Origin: an uncultured Coriobacteriaceae bacterium | GTDB taxonomy: Bacteria; Actinomycetota; Coriobacteriia; Coriobacteriales; Atopobiaceae | Length of the DNA stretch: 6,867 nt | Direction of reading: 5' to 3' | Assembly (NCBI GenBank): GCA_902766805.1 | Contig: CACXFF010000100.1 | Coordinates: 1 to 6,867, forward strand | In this document: piece by piece, positions 5,947 through 6,867 of the stretch | Numbering within the stretch: the first letter of the stretch is position 1 | Layout of the letters: each line of letters begins with the position of its first letter | Notes under the pieces: generated by a model | Seen by the model: only the letters and a program-made list of their open reading frames with translations | Told to the model about the DNA's origin: nothing | The model's database searches: none | Made by a program: the position numbers and the translations under genes

Positions 5947-5948
5947 GG

Positions 5949-5978
5949 TTAACTTCGACGCTGCGCGGCGAATAATCT
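5949..5978 (+). promoter_or_regulatory. Weak candidate promoter for the surface protein gene
   Basis: TTAACT (5949-5954) and TAATCT (5973-5978) are separated by 18 nt in the only AT-rich stretch upstream of the gene. A second -10-like sequence, TATACA (5995-6000), lies just downstream without a matching -35. Neither assignment is strong. Confidence 0.22.
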
Positions 5979-6026
5979 TGGCCGTTCCCAGATATATACA
6001 GGTCAGACCCCTTTTAGGCACTTACG

Positions 6027-6072
6027 CAAGAGAGTATTGTCAGAGTAGGAGGCTTCTGACAACTCTCACTTG
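6027..6072 (+). promoter_or_regulatory. 5' leader hairpin just upstream of the ribosome binding site
   Basis: CAA-GAGAG-TA-TTGTCAGA (6027-6044) pairs with TCTGACAA-CTCTC-AC-TTG (6055-6072): 16 base pairs interrupted only by two 2-nt bulges. The 10-nt loop GTAGGAGGCT itself contains AGGAGG, a perfect Shine-Dalgarno-like sequence with no start codon at a usable distance. The true ribosome binding site GGAGG (6077-6081) begins 4 nt after the stem. The structure could control translation or mRNA stability of the surface protein, or the inner palindrome could be a DNA operator. Confidence 0.6.
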
Positions 6073-6090
6073 CCTTGGAGGTCGATCCCC

Positions 6091-6867
6091 ATGCGTACCA
6101 CGCGCCAACCGTCTCTGTACAGTAAGGCCGCCGTATTCGTCAATCGGGTGATTGCCGCCTGGGCCACACTGAGCATGGCGCTCGGCATGCTGCCCAATGC
6201 CGCGCTGCGCCAGGCGCTCGGTGCGCTGGTGATGGATCCCGTGCCGGTCAGGGCGTATGCGACATACACGCTCAGCACTGAGGCGGGCAATGAGGGCGAC
6301 CGCGTCTTTGGCACGCAGCTTACGGACGGCACGACGAGTCCGGCCGACATCACCAGCATGCTGGAAGGTGGCAAGCTCTGCTTCGAGTTCGATGGCAGCG
6401 ACACCACGATCTCGAGCAACTCGTTCGAGGTCCACGAGCTGTCCTTGGTGAAGGTGGAGGATCCCCCTTCGGATACCATCACCATGCACACGCTCTGGCA
6501 AAACGAAGGCTGGTCCTCTGCCGGAAGCCAGGAATCCGAAGGCGGTGCCACGGGCGGATACGCCGCATCGAGTTGGTCTGACAGTCATGGTCATTCAGGC
6601 TACACCAAAACCCTGCACAGCATTCCGCACCTTGCGTACGCTGATGCTCTCGAAGTGCAGCCGGGCACGTATCGCGCGCAGTTCAATATCCGCGGGCGGG
6701 GCGAGTCCTCCGATGCGGCGATTGTGACCTCTAGCAACACGTTCACCGTGAGCAAGAAGCTCACGCTCAAGTCGTGGTATCGTGACGGTTCCAGTGGCTT
6801 CTACATCATTCCCTCGCAGACGGAATATCCTGAGGCGCCTACGGCTGGTACCACGTTGACCCTGCAA
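6091..6867 (+). CDS. Secreted beta-rich surface protein, N-terminal part (3'-truncated by window edge)
   Basis: The frame from ATG 6091 stays open for 259 codons to the end of the window. GGAGG at 6077-6081, 9 nt upstream, supports the start. The N-terminus is basic (MRTTRQ...) with a hydrophobic segment at about residues 17-34 (VNRVIAAWATLSMALGML) and a possible signal peptidase site after ALVMDPVPVRAYA (about residue 57), giving a long export signal. The mature part is Thr/Ser/Gly-rich and looks like tandem beta-sandwich domains. Two segments resemble each other: CFEFDGSD..ISSNSFEVHELSLVK (about 97-121) and QFNIRGRG..TSSNTFTVSKKLTLK (about 197-227). I do not recognise the family. A cell-wall anchored adhesin or matrix protein is likely by inference. 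Any LPxTG-like or class B sorting motif would be beyond the window. Codon use is less GC-biased than in the purine genes. Confidence 0.8.
   Translation, partial: MRTTRQPSLYSKAAVFVNRVIAAWATLSMALGMLPNAALRQALGALVMDPVPVRAYATYTLSTEAGNEGDRVFGTQLTDGTTSPADITSMLEGGKLCFEFDGSDTTISSNSFEVHELSLVKVEDPPSDTITMHTLWQNEGWSSAGSQESEGGATGGYAASSWSDSHGHSGYTKTLHSIPHLAYADALEVQPGTYRAQFNIRGRGESSDAAIVTSSNTFTVSKKLTLKSWYRDGSSGFYIIPSQTEYPEAPTAGTTLTLQ

Larger units (their letters stand above)
5321..6090. other. 770-nt non-coding, repeat-rich, structured intergenic region
   Basis: I find no convincing gene between purM and the surface protein. Open frames occur in several frames on both strands, but they overlap each other, are rich in Arg, Ser, Pro, Gly and Trp, and show no recognisable domain or good ribosome binding site. 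The region contains a 27-nt direct repeat, a duplicated hairpin, several strong inverted repeats (listed separately) and a 12-nt direct repeat CTTGGCCGTTCC at 5854-5865 and 5977-5988. The last roughly 140 nt are more AT-rich, suiting a promoter for the downstream gene. It could be a structured RNA, a decayed mobile element, or clustered intergenic repeats. No tRNA, rRNA, tmRNA, SRP RNA or RNase P signature is visible. Confidence 0.75.

Overview
The window reads as a chromosomal segment of a high-GC Gram-positive bacterium. The best guess is Coriobacteriia (an Olsenella/Collinsella/Atopobium-like actinobacterium). Three things suggest this: GC-rich codon use, a class B sortase (more usual in Firmicutes and Coriobacteriia than in other Actinobacteria), and a PurE whose active-site loop looks clostridial. 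This placement is inference. All recognised genes are on the + strand.

Positions 1-5320 hold a compact purine biosynthesis cluster with three non-purine genes interleaved. The order is purD (5' end outside the window), an ADP-ribose pyrophosphatase-like Nudix hydrolase with a long N-terminal extension, an unrecognised single-pass membrane protein, purE, a class B sortase, and purM. PurD (GAR synthetase), PurM (AIR synthetase) and PurE (N5-CAIR mutase) catalyse steps 2, 5 and 6b of the IMP pathway. Gaps between genes are 12-81 nt up to the sortase, so co-transcription is plausible. A 10-bp GC-rich hairpin followed by TTTT separates the sortase from purM and may terminate or attenuate transcription there.

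Positions 5321-6090 are a 770-nt stretch with no convincing gene but much internal structure. A 27-nt repeat occurs twice, with a degenerate third copy. A 37-38-nt hairpin also occurs twice, each time directly behind a copy of the repeat. Between the two hairpins lie several strong inverted repeats, including two adjacent segments whose complements lie in the same order rather than reversed. That arrangement implies alternative pairings. This is the least explained part of the window.

From 6091 to the window end is the N-terminus of an exported, beta-rich surface protein with two apparently related domains. Its 5' leader carries a 16-bp bulged hairpin just before the ribosome binding site. 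Base composition is visibly less GC-rich here than in the purine genes. The upstream sortase might anchor this or other surface proteins, but any C-terminal sorting signal lies beyond the window.
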